Below, piece after piece: positions 7,735 through 15,559 of a stretch of 26,192 nt of DNA. The notes beneath the pieces were generated by a model. The model searched no databases and had not been told where the DNA came from. It was given only the letters and a program-made list of their open reading frames with translations. Made by a program: the position numbers and the translations under genes. The DNA is from JBOGZD01 sp050697155 (GTDB lineage Bacteria; Actinomycetota; Thermoleophilia; Solirubrobacterales; 70-9), in assembly GCA_050697155.1 (NCBI GenBank), contig JBOGZD010000029.1, forward strand, positions 1 through 26,192, read 5' to 3'. How positions within the stretch are numbered: position 1 is the stretch's first letter; each line of letters starts with the position of its first letter.

Positions 7735-8891
7735 GGGTCAAGCGAATCGGCGTTGCCGGTGCGGGGACGATGGGCGCCGGCATCGCCCAGGTCGCCTGCT
7801 TCGGCGGCTTCGTCACCCACCTGCACGATCCCGATCCCGCCGCTCTGGGGGCAGGCGAGGATCGACTGCGCGCCGACCTGCTCAAGGGCGCGGATCGCGG
7901 GCGCTGGACCCGGGCCGAGGCGGAGGAGGCGTCGGCGCAGCTTTGCGCCGCGGGGGAGCTCGAGCAGCTCGGCGATTGCGAGCTGGTGATCGAGGCCGCC
8001 CCGGAGGACCTCGAGCTGAAGCGGGCGCTGTTAGAGCGGCTCGCTTGCGTCTGCGGCCCGGACGCAATCCTGGCCACCAACACCTCGTCGCTGTCGGTGA
8101 GTGCGATCGCCGCGTGGGTCCCCTCCCCCGCCCGCGTCTGCGGCATGCATTTCTTCAACCCGCCGGCATTGATGAAGCTGGTCGAGGTGGTTGCGGGCGA
8201 GAGCACGACCGAGCCGACCCTGGCGGGCGCCACCGAGGTGGCCGAGCGGATGGGACGCGAGCCCGTTCGCTGCGCCGACTCGGTCGGTTTCATCGTCAAC
8301 CGCTGCAACCGGCCGTTCACGCTCGAGGCGCTGCAGATCCTCGGCGCCGGGATCGCGGGCGTCGCCGAGATCGACCAGGCCGTCCGCGAGCACGACGGTT
8401 ACCGGATGGGGCCGTTCGAGCTCATGGACCTGGTCGGGATCGACGTCAACCTCGGGGTCGCCCGCTCGTTCTTCGCCCAGCGGCCGGAGCCGCGCTGGCG
8501 CCCGCATCCGATCCAGGAGCGGATGCTGGCCGAGGGGAAGCTCGGCCGCAAGACCGGGGAGGGCTTCTATCGCTATCCCCGCGAGGACTCGTCCCTCGTC
8601 CAGCTCTCCGAGGGAGTCGCGGTGGCGATCCTCGAGCGGATCGTCGCCCAGCTCGTCAACGAGGCCTCATTTGCCACCCAGGAGGGGGTGGCGGCGCCCG
8701 GCGACATCGACCGCGCGATGCGGCTCGGGCTCAACCACCCGCGCGGCCCGTTCGAGTGGGCGCGCGAGCTCGGCCAGGAGCGGGTGCTAGCGACCCTCGA
8801 CTCGCTCCGAGGCGAGCTCGGGGACGACCGCTACGCCGCCGCTCCCCTGCTCCGCCGCTGGGTCGACGCCGGGACCGCGGACCCGCCGTAG
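7731..8891 (+). CDS. 3-hydroxyacyl-CoA dehydrogenase
   Basis: This 386-residue NAD-dependent enzyme oxidises 3-hydroxyacyl-CoA to 3-oxoacyl-CoA. The start is the GTG at 7731 in a GTGA overlap. The N-terminal domain opens with IGVAGAGTMGAGIAQ (GxGxxG at 10-15). The catalytic segment has ATNTSSLSV (Ser119/Ser120), MHFFNPPALMKLVEVV (His140, Glu152) and GFIVNRCNRPF (Asn190). Two C-terminal helical 3HCDH domains follow: the first around 185-285 with YRMGPFELMDLVGIDVN, the second around 300-375 with ATQEGVAAPGDIDRAMRLG. Two copies of that domain make it longer than FadB2-type enzymes of about 290 residues. The gene's last 105 nt overlap the end of the convergent permease gene. It closes the operon 4451-8891. 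Confidence 0.93.
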   Translation: MRVKRIGVAGAGTMGAGIAQVACFGGFVTHLHDPDPAALGAGEDRLRADLLKGADRGRWTRAEAEEASAQLCAAGELEQLGDCELVIEAAPEDLELKRALLERLACVCGPDAILATNTSSLSVSAIAAWVPSPARVCGMHFFNPPALMKLVEVVAGESTTEPTLAGATEVAERMGREPVRCADSVGFIVNRCNRPFTLEALQILGAGIAGVAEIDQAVREHDGYRMGPFELMDLVGIDVNLGVARSFFAQRPEPRWRPHPIQERMLAEGKLGRKTGEGFYRYPREDSSLVQLSEGVAVAILERIVAQLVNEASFATQEGVAAPGDIDRAMRLGLNHPRGPFEWARELGQERVLATLDSLRGELGDDRYAAAPLLRRWVDAGTADPP

Positions 8892-9764
8892 CGGCCCGAT
8901 GCGGGGCAGCCGGCCCTCGGCGGCAAGCCACGATCCGGCGAGGATCAGCCCCAGCCCGCCGATCGTCGCTGCGGTGATCGTCTCGTCAAGCAAGGTCGCT
9001 CCGTAGACGACCGCGAACCCCGGCGCCAGGTAGGTGACGACGAAGGCCCGCGCCGGGCCGATCCTGGCGATCAGGTCGTAGAAGATCGCGAACGCGATCC
9101 CGGTGCCGAGCACGCCGAGCACCACCACCGCGGCGATTGGGCCAAGGCCCGGCGCCTCCGCGGGCGCCGTCAGCAGCGCCACCGGCGCGAGCAGTGCCGT
9201 TGACGCGACCATCACCCAGGCAGCGACTCCGATCGGCGGCGCGACGGCGAGCCGGTGCTTGACCAGGAAGCCGCCGACCGCGTAGCCGAATCCCGCAAGC
9301 ACCACCGCGAGCCCGCCGAGCAACTCGTTTCCGGAGCCCCCGAGGTCGACCCCGAGCAGCAGCGCCACGCCGACGACGCCGAGCAGCACCCCGGCGAGCC
9401 GTGCGCCCTGCGAGCGCTCCTCGTGATCGATCCAGATCGCGAGCAGGGCGGTGAACAGCGGGGCCGAGGTGACCAGGATCCCGGCCAGCGAGGAGGAGAT
9501 CTCCTCCTCCCCGGCGGAGATCAGCAGGAACGGGCCCGCGACCTGGACCGCCCCGACCAGGGCCAGCATCGGCGCCAGGTCGCGCATACCCCCGAGCGCC
9601 CCGCGCGCGGCGGCGAGGCCGCAGAGCACCAGCGCCGCGAGCAGGATCCGCGACCAGGCGACCATCCCCGGCGAGAGATCGTCGACGGCGATCTTGATGA
9701 ACATGTAGCTCGAGCCCCAGATCGCGCCGAGCACGAGCAGCATCGTCCACGAGCGGCGGTCCAC
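8787..9764 (-). CDS. EamA-family (DMT superfamily) membrane permease
   Basis: This 325-residue protein starts at a GTG (9764-9762). It has about ten hydrophobic helices in two EamA repeats. The first begins MLLVLGAIWGSSYMFIKIA, the classical EamA opening. The second lies around ELLGGLAVVLAGFGYAVGGF and ends with AFVVTYLAPGFAVVYGATLL and a last helix GGLGLILAGSWLAAEG. Family members export metabolites or amino acids; the substrate cannot be read. The natural fold ends near residue 288. A hydrophilic tail of about 35 residues follows and is encoded entirely within the opposite-strand dehydrogenase gene, suggesting a lost stop codon or a constrained overlap. Confidence 0.88.
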   Translation of the reverse strand: MDRRSWTMLLVLGAIWGSSYMFIKIAVDDLSPGMVAWSRILLAALVLCGLAAARGALGGMRDLAPMLALVGAVQVAGPFLLISAGEEEISSSLAGILVTSAPLFTALLAIWIDHEERSQGARLAGVLLGVVGVALLLGVDLGGSGNELLGGLAVVLAGFGYAVGGFLVKHRLAVAPPIGVAAWVMVASTALLAPVALLTAPAEAPGLGPIAAVVVLGVLGTGIAFAIFYDLIARIGPARAFVVTYLAPGFAVVYGATLLDETITAATIGGLGLILAGSWLAAEGRLPRIGPLRRVRGPGVDPAAEQGSGGVAVVPELASERVEGR

Positions 9765-9807
9765 TCACCCAGGGTACGGGCGGGGTGGAGCGGCGACTAT
9801 TAGGGTT

Positions 9808-9826
9808 GCCGATCCGACCTATCGGC
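9808..9826. other. Short hairpin over the stop codon of the S15-like peptidase gene
   Basis: GCCGAT (9808-9813) and ATCGGC (9821-9826) form a 6-bp stem with a 7-nt loop. The stop codon of the leftward peptidase gene (9821-9819) lies in the loop and stem edge. It could contribute to termination before the permease promoter region. It has no T-run and is short, so this is a weak call. Confidence 0.3.
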
Positions 9827-12314
9827 GGCGCTTCTTGACCCGCACGTGCTCGCACCCGCGGACCCGGTCGCGCCGGTCGACGGTGGCACGATCGCGCCTG
9901 CCGGGGCCGCAGCGGACCCGGTCGCGCTTGCCGTCGGCAGCCTTGAGCCGGTCGTTCCCGCGGCCACCCTTGAGCAGGTCGCGGCCGCGACCTCCCTCGA
10001 CCCGGTCGCGGCCCTTGCCGCCGCTGACGCAGTCCCGGCCGCCGCGGCCGTCCAGCCGGTCGCGTCCCTTGCGGCCCCTGATCCGCTCTCCGAGCGAGGT
10101 CCCAATGAGGCGATCGGCCCGCTTCGTGCCGCGCACCTCGATCGCGCAGCGCCCGCCGCCCTCGCGCACCGGGAGGGTGAGCCGGGCGCCGGCGAGTTCG
10201 AGCGAAGAGCCGACGTCGGTCGCGCGCACGAACGGCTGGTCGTCCTGGGCGAGCTCGAGCCGGATCCGGTGCCCGGCGGCGAACCGCCAGGCCTGTCCGT
10301 GGAGCTGGAACGCCACCCGCCCCGCGTCGGCCTCGGCGGCGCTGACCCGGCGCGGTCCCCGATCGACCATGGTCGCGGTGCCGTCGGGGGCGAGGTCGTA
10401 GAGGCGGGCGTTGAGCTGCAGCCCGGTCGCCGGCCCGTGGAGTGTGAACTCCGCCTCGACCTCGGTGGCGCCGATCATCGTCATCTCGCTCGGCAGCGCA
10501 GAGCTCTCGTAGGTGGCGACGCCGGTTCCCGCAGGATCGGTCTCGACCACGCACTCGTTCGAGCGGAGCTGCTGGTTGAGCACCGGGTCGGCCTCGAGTG
10601 CGTGCACGTTGGGGAGGACCTTGGACGTCGTCGTGCGCTCGCCCGGAAGATCGATCCGCAGGCTGTTGGGGGCGAGCTTCTCGAAGGTGGGTGCCGTGAA
10701 CGCCTCGCCGGGCTCGTCCCCGCCCGGATCGCCGGCGGGGACGCAGGTCCGAAGCGTTGCGGTGACGTCGAAGGCCGGCCGCGGCTCGCTTGGGTTTGCG
10801 GAGGGTTGGGCGTAGTGGTCGAGGAACTCGTTCAGCCTCGTGGTGATTCCGGTGCGCACGAGGCTCGGGGGCGTGGCGTCGAGATCGCCCCCCGGATAGT
10901 CGCGCAGCTCGCACACGTGGCGTCCGCGGGCGTCACCGGAGTCGCAGATGTCGCCCCATTCCATCGCCTTGTTGCGCGTGAAGTGCTGGTAGTCGCCGAA
11001 CACGCTTCGGATCGGGTAGCGGGGCACGGTGGCCAGGAGCCGATTCGCCATCCGGCGGGTCTCGTAGCTGGGAAACAGGGGATCGGTGAACGTGCCGGCG
11101 TTGAAGACCGGCACGCGGTAGCCCGGGTCGGAGGCGATCCGGGCGAAGAACTCGTTCTGGTAGTAGGCGGAGCGGTCGCGCATGAACTCCGGCAGGGTCG
11201 CGGAGGCAAAGCTCCCGCAGCCCGGGTTGACGTCGATCGGATACAGCAACGTGGTGCACACGAACCCCTGGGTGAGCGACCCCGGAAACGTCGTGTGGTT
11301 TCCGGTCACCAGGTTGCCGGTCAGAAACAGGCCGCTGACGATCGACGTCTTCGGCACCCCCACGGGAGCACCGCCGTCGGGGCAGGGCGAGCCGTCGAGC
11401 CGCCTGGGGCCGGTGTCGCAGCCGTCGGGCGCCGGCAGCTCGCCGGGAAGCTGCGAGTGGGTGCCGTTCGGGACCAGGGTGTAGGCGAGGTCGGTCCAGC
11501 CGTACTTGGGCGCGACCACCGCGAGCCTCATCTCGGTGCCCGCGGCGCCGGTCGACGTGTCGCACGTCCACCGCGGGTCGGTGAGCGCGAGCCAGCCGAA
11601 GCCGCCGCCGTAGGAGCCGCCGGTCACCACCACGTTTCGGGGATCGACCGCCACCGCCCGGCCGGTGACCGGATCCCAGGCGGACGCGCCGGCGAGCACC
11701 TGGCAGGCGAGATGCTGGTAGTCGTTGATCTCGTAGCGGCGCGAGTCGAGCTGCGTCTGGCCGCTCGAGCCCCGGTTTTGGTTGTCGACGAAGCCGCGCG
11801 CCGTGTAGGTGACGACGAGGTATCCCCGGGAGGCAAACCAGGCGCTGTTGTAGTGCCACTTCTCGCCTCCGGCGTCGACCGAGTCCGCCTCCCAGCCCGT
11901 CCTGTTCCCGCCGCAGCAGCCGTGCATGAAGACCAGCAGCGGGTAGCCGCCCTCGGGCGGCGCGGTCGACGGCAGCCAGACGTTGACGTCGAGCGAGACG
12001 TTGCCCGCGGCGTCGGCGCCCGGGTCGAGCGCCGACCCGTCCCCGGGCGGCAGCCCGCTGTACCCGTCGCCGCCGTACTTCGCCGGAACGGTGACCGCCG
12101 CCGCCCCCGAGAAGTTCGGGATCAGCCCGCCGCCGTTGGGCAGGCCGTCGTCGCACTTGAACACCGTGGCGCCGGGCGCCGGCTCGATCTGCTCACAGTT
12201 GCCCGGGTCCGAGAGCGAGCCCGGAATCGCGGCATGCGCCGTCGACGCGCTCGCGAGCGCGACGGCGAGCGCAATCGACCCGCCGAGGGCACGAGCTATG
12301 AGCCTGGAGCGCAA
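9819..12314 (-). CDS. Secreted X-Pro dipeptidyl-peptidase/CocE-like (S15) hydrolase with degenerate RTX-like tail
   Basis: The chosen start is TTG 12314-12312, with GGGAGAGG 6 nt upstream; it yields a clean signal peptide (MRSRLIARALGG, hydrophobic core, STAHA before AIPG). The protein has 831 residues. The alpha/beta-hydrolase domain shows the oxyanion region LLVFMHGCCGGN, the nucleophile Ser234 in VTGGSYGGGFGW, a candidate Asp near 411 (TFTDPLFPSYE) and His444 in DYQHFTRN. A beta-rich C-terminal domain (about 560-735) with RLYDLAPDGTATMVDRG and HRIRLELAQDDQPF fits the non-catalytic domain of S15/CocE enzymes. The last 95 residues are RTX-like but basic (GRGGRDCVSGGKGRDRVEGG). Likely role: extracellular peptidase or esterase. 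It is divergent from the lysyl-oxidase-like gene. Confidence 0.85.
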   Translation of the reverse strand: MRSRLIARALGGSIALAVALASASTAHAAIPGSLSDPGNCEQIEPAPGATVFKCDDGLPNGGGLIPNFSGAAAVTVPAKYGGDGYSGLPPGDGSALDPGADAAGNVSLDVNVWLPSTAPPEGGYPLLVFMHGCCGGNRTGWEADSVDAGGEKWHYNSAWFASRGYLVVTYTARGFVDNQNRGSSGQTQLDSRRYEINDYQHLACQVLAGASAWDPVTGRAVAVDPRNVVVTGGSYGGGFGWLALTDPRWTCDTSTGAAGTEMRLAVVAPKYGWTDLAYTLVPNGTHSQLPGELPAPDGCDTGPRRLDGSPCPDGGAPVGVPKTSIVSGLFLTGNLVTGNHTTFPGSLTQGFVCTTLLYPIDVNPGCGSFASATLPEFMRDRSAYYQNEFFARIASDPGYRVPVFNAGTFTDPLFPSYETRRMANRLLATVPRYPIRSVFGDYQHFTRNKAMEWGDICDSGDARGRHVCELRDYPGGDLDATPPSLVRTGITTRLNEFLDHYAQPSANPSEPRPAFDVTATLRTCVPAGDPGGDEPGEAFTAPTFEKLAPNSLRIDLPGERTTTSKVLPNVHALEADPVLNQQLRSNECVVETDPAGTGVATYESSALPSEMTMIGATEVEAEFTLHGPATGLQLNARLYDLAPDGTATMVDRGPRRVSAAEADAGRVAFQLHGQAWRFAAGHRIRLELAQDDQPFVRATDVGSSLELAGARLTLPVREGGGRCAIEVRGTKRADRLIGTSLGERIRGRKGRDRLDGRGGRDCVSGGKGRDRVEGGRGRDLLKGGRGNDRLKAADGKRDRVRCGPGRRDRATVDRRDRVRGCEHVRVKKRRR

Positions 12315-12384
12315 GCGGTTCCTCTCCCGGCGGCGAACGATACCCTCGGGCCGACTTGGGCGCGCCGGTGTCAAGAGGCTGCCC
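12315..12384. promoter_or_regulatory. Short divergent promoter region of two secreted-protein genes
   Basis: Only 70 nt separate the TTG start of the leftward S15-like peptidase from the GTG start of the rightward lysyl-oxidase-like gene. It contains both ribosome binding sites: CCTCTCCC at about 12321-12328, read on the minus strand as GGGAGAGG, and AAGAGG at 12373-12378. So the two promoters must be back-to-back, overlapping, or partly inside the coding regions. No -35/-10 pair could be assigned. The arrangement suggests shared regulation. Confidence 0.5.
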
Positions 12385-13218
12385 GTGAGCCAGCCTCTCA
12401 GCAGGGTACGACTCGCGATCGCGGTGGCGCTCGTCTGCGGCGCCGCGCTCGGCCTGGCGATCGCCAGCTCGCCGCCGGCAAGCGCCGGCGGCGCGGCGAC
12501 GCTGCGCCCCGACCTGGTCACCCTCGCGATCGAGCAGAAGGACATGATGATCGAGCGCAGCGCGGGCGAGACGCTGCTGCGACTCTCGAACGAGGTCGCC
12601 AACGCCGGCCCCGGCCCGCTCGAGGTCTTTCCTAGCCCGGCGTCGGCGAACTGCGATGGCGACGGCGACCCGGCCAACGACCGCGACGCCGCGCAGCGCC
12701 TGTTCGCCGACAGCGACGCCAGCGGGTCGTACGACCCCGGAGTCGACGCGGTCGCCGAGGAGCGCGGCGTCGGCTGCATGCGCTACCACCCCGCCCACGA
12801 CCACTGGCACGTGGTCGACTTCGCCAGCTACGAGCTGCATCGCGAGCGGACCGGCAAGCTGACCGCGAACCGGCGCAAGGTCGGGTTCTGCATCGTCGAC
12901 TCCCGACAGGCGTTCGCGATCCCCGGCTCGCCGGCGAAGCCCGCCTATCCGTTCGGGCCGCCCGGCTCGGTCGGCTGCGACGCCGCCGCCACCCAGGGCC
13001 TCTCGCCCGGCTGGGCGGACGTCTACGTGTTCGCGCTGCCGGGACAGCAGATCGACGTCAGCAACGTGCGGCGAGGGCGCTTCTGCCTCGTATCGCGCGT
13101 CGACCCCGCCGATCGGCTGCTCGAGGCGAACGAGAACAACAACGTCCGCCGGGTGCGGATCGCACTGCGCCCGAAGAAGCTGATCGTGCGCCGGCTCGCG
13201 GGCAAGTGCAGGACCTAG
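12385..13218 (+). CDS. Secreted lysyl-oxidase-like copper protein
   Basis: The start chosen is GTG 12385, with AAGAGG 6 nt upstream. It gives a 277-residue protein with a signal peptide (SQPLSRVRLAIAVALVCGAA, end near PPASAGG). The mature part begins LRPDLVTLAIEQKDM. The motif YHPAHDHWHVVDFASYEL contains four closely spaced histidines, matching the copper-binding WHxxHxHxH-type segment of lysyl oxidase domains. The later element LLEANENNNVRRVRI resembles the conserved C-terminal end of bacterial members. An Asp-rich segment (CDGDGDPANDRDAAQ) may bind calcium. Bacterial lysyl-oxidase-like proteins are extracellular, and few have a known substrate. Divergent from the S15-like peptidase; convergent with trxB, 9 nt apart. 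Confidence 0.82.
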   Translation: MSQPLSRVRLAIAVALVCGAALGLAIASSPPASAGGAATLRPDLVTLAIEQKDMMIERSAGETLLRLSNEVANAGPGPLEVFPSPASANCDGDGDPANDRDAAQRLFADSDASGSYDPGVDAVAEERGVGCMRYHPAHDHWHVVDFASYELHRERTGKLTANRRKVGFCIVDSRQAFAIPGSPAKPAYPFGPPGSVGCDAAATQGLSPGWADVYVFALPGQQIDVSNVRRGRFCLVSRVDPADRLLEANENNNVRRVRIALRPKKLIVRRLAGKCRT

Positions 13219-13227
13219 ACCCCGCCG

Positions 13228-14241
13228 CTAGCTGCGCTCGGCCAGCGGCGCCGCGACCTCGACCGGCGCGCCGCCGCGTACCCAGTGCGCCTCGGGCGAC
13301 GGCGGCGTGTCGCGCAGGTACCACTCGGCGTCGAGCGCCCCCATGCAGCCGGTGCCCGCGGCGGTCACCGCCTGGCGGTAGGTGCGGTCGACTAGGTCGC
13401 CGACCGCGAACACGCCGGCGAGGTTGGTGCGCGTCGACTTGCCATCGGTGATCACGTAGCCCTCGCCGTCCACTTCGACCTGGCCGGCGACCAGCTCGGA
13501 GCGCGGGATGTGGCCGATGGCGACGAACGCCCCGCCCACGTCGAGCTCCTCGGGCTCGCCGGTGTCGGCATGACGCAGCCGGACCGCGCGCAGCTTGCCG
13601 TCGTCACCCGCGAGGAACTCCTCGGCGACGAACGGCGTCTTGAACTCGATGTTCTCCTGCTGACCCGCGCGGTCGCGCATGATCTTCGAGGCCCGGTACT
13701 CGTCGCGGCGATGGATCGAGGTGAGCCTGTCCGCGTACTTGGAGACGAAGATCGAGTCCTCCATCGCCGAGTCGCCCCCGCCGATCACCGCCACCTTCTC
13801 GCCTTTGAAGAACGCGCCGTCGCAGACGCCGCACGTCGAAACGCCGCGGCCGGCGAGCTCGAGCTCGCCGGGGATCCCGAGCCGGCGCGGCTCGGCCCCC
13901 ATCGACAGGATCACCGTCTTCGTCGCGTACTCCTCGTCGTTCACCCAGATCCGCTGCACCCCGCCGTCGGAGAGCTCGACCCTGGTCGCATCATCCGTGA
14001 CGAAGCGGGTGCCGAAGCGCTCCGCCTGGTCGCGGAACTGCTGCATCATCTCCGGGCCCATGATCCCGTCGGGGTAACCCGGATAGTTCTCGACGTCGGT
14101 CGTGTTTTGGAGCTGGCCACCCCACTGAAAGCCCTCGATGAGAAGCGGCTCCAGGTTCGCTCGCGACGCGTAGAGAGCGGCCGTATAGCCGGCGGGGCCG
14201 CCGCCGAGCACGATCAGGTCCTCGATTCGCCCTTCGTTCAC
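13228..14241 (-). CDS. trxB: Thioredoxin reductase
   Basis: This 337-residue NADPH-dependent flavoenzyme reduces thioredoxin in the cytoplasm. The start is GTG 14241-14239, preceded by a GGGGAAAGAAG purine stretch. FAD-binding LIVLGGGPAGYTAALYA (GGGPAG at 13-18), FQWGGQLQNTTDVENYPGY, the redox disulfide CGVC (Cys137, Cys140), the NADPH site VIGGGDSAMED (154-159) followed by HRRDEYRA, and the second FAD motif GVFAVGDLVDRTYRQAVTAA are all in place and in normal order. The length is slightly over the usual 310-320 because of a C-terminal tail (TPPSPEAHWVRGG). The gene follows the flippase-like gene by 44 nt, with a palindrome over that gene's stop. No thioredoxin gene is adjacent. Confidence 0.97.
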   Translation of the reverse strand: MNEGRIEDLIVLGGGPAGYTAALYASRANLEPLLIEGFQWGGQLQNTTDVENYPGYPDGIMGPEMMQQFRDQAERFGTRFVTDDATRVELSDGGVQRIWVNDEEYATKTVILSMGAEPRRLGIPGELELAGRGVSTCGVCDGAFFKGEKVAVIGGGDSAMEDSIFVSKYADRLTSIHRRDEYRASKIMRDRAGQQENIEFKTPFVAEEFLAGDDGKLRAVRLRHADTGEPEELDVGGAFVAIGHIPRSELVAGQVEVDGEGYVITDGKSTRTNLAGVFAVGDLVDRTYRQAVTAAGTGCMGALDAEWYLRDTPPSPEAHWVRGGAPVEVAAPLAERS

Positions 14242-14285
14242 CGTCGCTTCTTTCCCCGTCTCCTCGCCACTGAAGCTATCACACT

Positions 14286-14301
14286 TTACTTTCTGAAGTA
14301 A
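14286..14301. other. AT-rich inverted repeat upstream of trxB
   Basis: TTACTT (14286-14291) and AAGTAA (14296-14301) form a perfect 6-bp inverted repeat with a 4-nt spacer. It overlaps the last codons and stop of the upstream leftward gene and lies 45 nt before the trxB start. It stands out as AT-rich in this GC-rich sequence, so it may be a regulator-binding site for trxB. No SigR-type promoter (GGAAT-N18-GTT) could be recognised next to it. Confidence 0.4.
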
Positions 14302-15488
14302 GGGGTCCCGGCAGCGACTCGGCAGCGTCCGAGCCCACCCCCCACCGACCCACGCCCCTCGTCCTCCCACCTGCGCACGGTCTTGCGCAGTTGGAAGAAG
14401 GCGACGGCGCCGGGCGGGATCGGCAGCCAGAATGCGATCACGCGGTAGATCAGGATCGCGGTGAAGATCGGCCCGCCGACGTCGAACAGGGCGAACGCGC
14501 CGAGCATCCCGGCGTCGACTCCGCCGACGCCGCCCGGAAGCGGGATCAGGTTGGCGAGCATGCCGACGAAGAACCCCTGGACGACCACCGCCAGCGGAAC
14601 CTCGATGTCGACCGCCTTGAACGCCGCCCACAGGATCCCGATCTGGGTCGCCCAGAAGCCGAGCGCCCCGAGCACCGCGAGCCCCCCGCGCGACGGCTCG
14701 CGAACGAAGGCGATCGCGGTCCGGGTGCCGCTGGCGACCGTCGCCGGGGCGCTCGCCAGCCGCCGCAGCAGCCGCCGGGACCGGTAGCCCTGGGTGAAGC
14801 GCGCCATCCGTCGCTCGAGGTCCTCGGGGATCAGCGCGATCAGCAGGAAGATCACGACCACCGCTCCGGCGATCGCCGCGGGAACGATCGTCAGGCCGGC
14901 CGGCGAGGGGCCCGCGAAGACGCCGGTGCGCAGCAGCACGCCGTCGATCAGCAGCGTCGCCATGTAGACGGCGTAGACCAGGACCAGGAAGGCGACCATC
15001 CGGCACGCGGTCTGGCGCGGCGGCATCCCGGCCTTGCGCAGCGCCCAGTAGGTGAGCGCGATCCCGCCCGCTCCGCCCGCCGAGAACAGCCGGGTCGCGG
15101 CGAGGCCGGCCAGCGTGATCTCGTATGACTCGCGCCAGCGCAGGTCGATGCGCTCGCCGACCACGCCCCTGAACAGGGCCACGTAGGAGAAGAACATCGC
15201 GACACTGAAGCCGAAGGCGATCCCGAGCCATACCGGGTCCGCTCGCCCGAGCTTCGCGATCGCGTCCTCGTCCTCGATCAGCTTCGGGAACAGGAAGTAG
15301 ATCCCGACGAGGCAGACGAGGACGAAGATCGCCGTCTGCACGATCCGCCTCGGATCCTCGAAGAACGAGGGCTCCGCGGCCTCGTCCCCTTCAGCCTCGA
15401 CCCCTGCCTCCAGCTCGGCGGCGGTCGCCTCGAGCCTCGACTCGAGCGGGTCTCCCGTTCCCCGGTGGTCAGACGATGCACGGGGCAT
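14286..15488 (-). CDS. Flippase-like integral membrane protein (UPF0104 / lysylphosphatidylglycerol synthase TM family)
   Basis: This 400-residue protein starts at an ATG (15488-15486). An acidic cytoplasmic N-terminus of about 48 residues (ESRLEATAAELEAGVEAEGD) precedes seven to eight hydrophobic helices. The family hallmark LIPLPGGVGGVDAGMLGAF lies near residues 315-335. An Arg-rich loop (FTQGYRSRRLLRRL) lies near 230-245. In the lysylphosphatidylglycerol synthase (MprF) this domain flips lipids; stand-alone members are of unknown function, often in cell-envelope or glycolipid pathways. The C-terminal tail after VRRW is hydrophilic and ends PYFRK, encoded in the AT-rich inverted repeat, so the stop may have shifted. 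trxB lies downstream on the same strand. Confidence 0.85.
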   Translation of the reverse strand: MPRASSDHRGTGDPLESRLEATAAELEAGVEAEGDEAAEPSFFEDPRRIVQTAIFVLVCLVGIYFLFPKLIEDEDAIAKLGRADPVWLGIAFGFSVAMFFSYVALFRGVVGERIDLRWRESYEITLAGLAATRLFSAGGAGGIALTYWALRKAGMPPRQTACRMVAFLVLVYAVYMATLLIDGVLLRTGVFAGPSPAGLTIVPAAIAGAVVVIFLLIALIPEDLERRMARFTQGYRSRRLLRRLASAPATVASGTRTAIAFVREPSRGGLAVLGALGFWATQIGILWAAFKAVDIEVPLAVVVQGFFVGMLANLIPLPGGVGGVDAGMLGAFALFDVGGPIFTAILIYRVIAFWLPIPPGAVAFFQLRKTVRRWEDEGRGSVGGGLGRCRVAAGTPYFRK

Positions 15489-15510
15489 GCGTCCTAATCC
15501 TGGCAGGTGG

Positions 15511-15530
15511 TCAGGCGGCCTAAGGCCTGA
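15511..15530 (-). terminator. Probable hairpin terminator after the PAP2-like gene
   Basis: TCAGGC (15511-15516) pairs with GCCTGA (15525-15530). The inner GGCC-TAA-GGCC offers a second fold. A further repeat, CGTCTA-C-TAGACG at 15546-15558, lies right after the stop of the leftward PAP2-like gene (15562-15560). Both lie in the 71-nt gap before the leftward flippase-like gene. They fit a Rho-independent-like signal without a T-run, typical of high-GC genomes. They probably separate two transcription units. Confidence 0.45.
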
Positions 15531-15559
15531 TCGGCGGGGGCCCGGCGTCTACTAGACGG

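Noticed and set aside
9846..12635. Very long rightward frame of 929 codons opposite the S15-like peptidase
   Set aside because: Length arises from GC-rich codon bias on the opposite strand. It has no recognisable fold, is full of Arg/Val/Gly repeats, and the peptidase frame has a signal peptide, Ser-Asp-His and a ribosome binding site.
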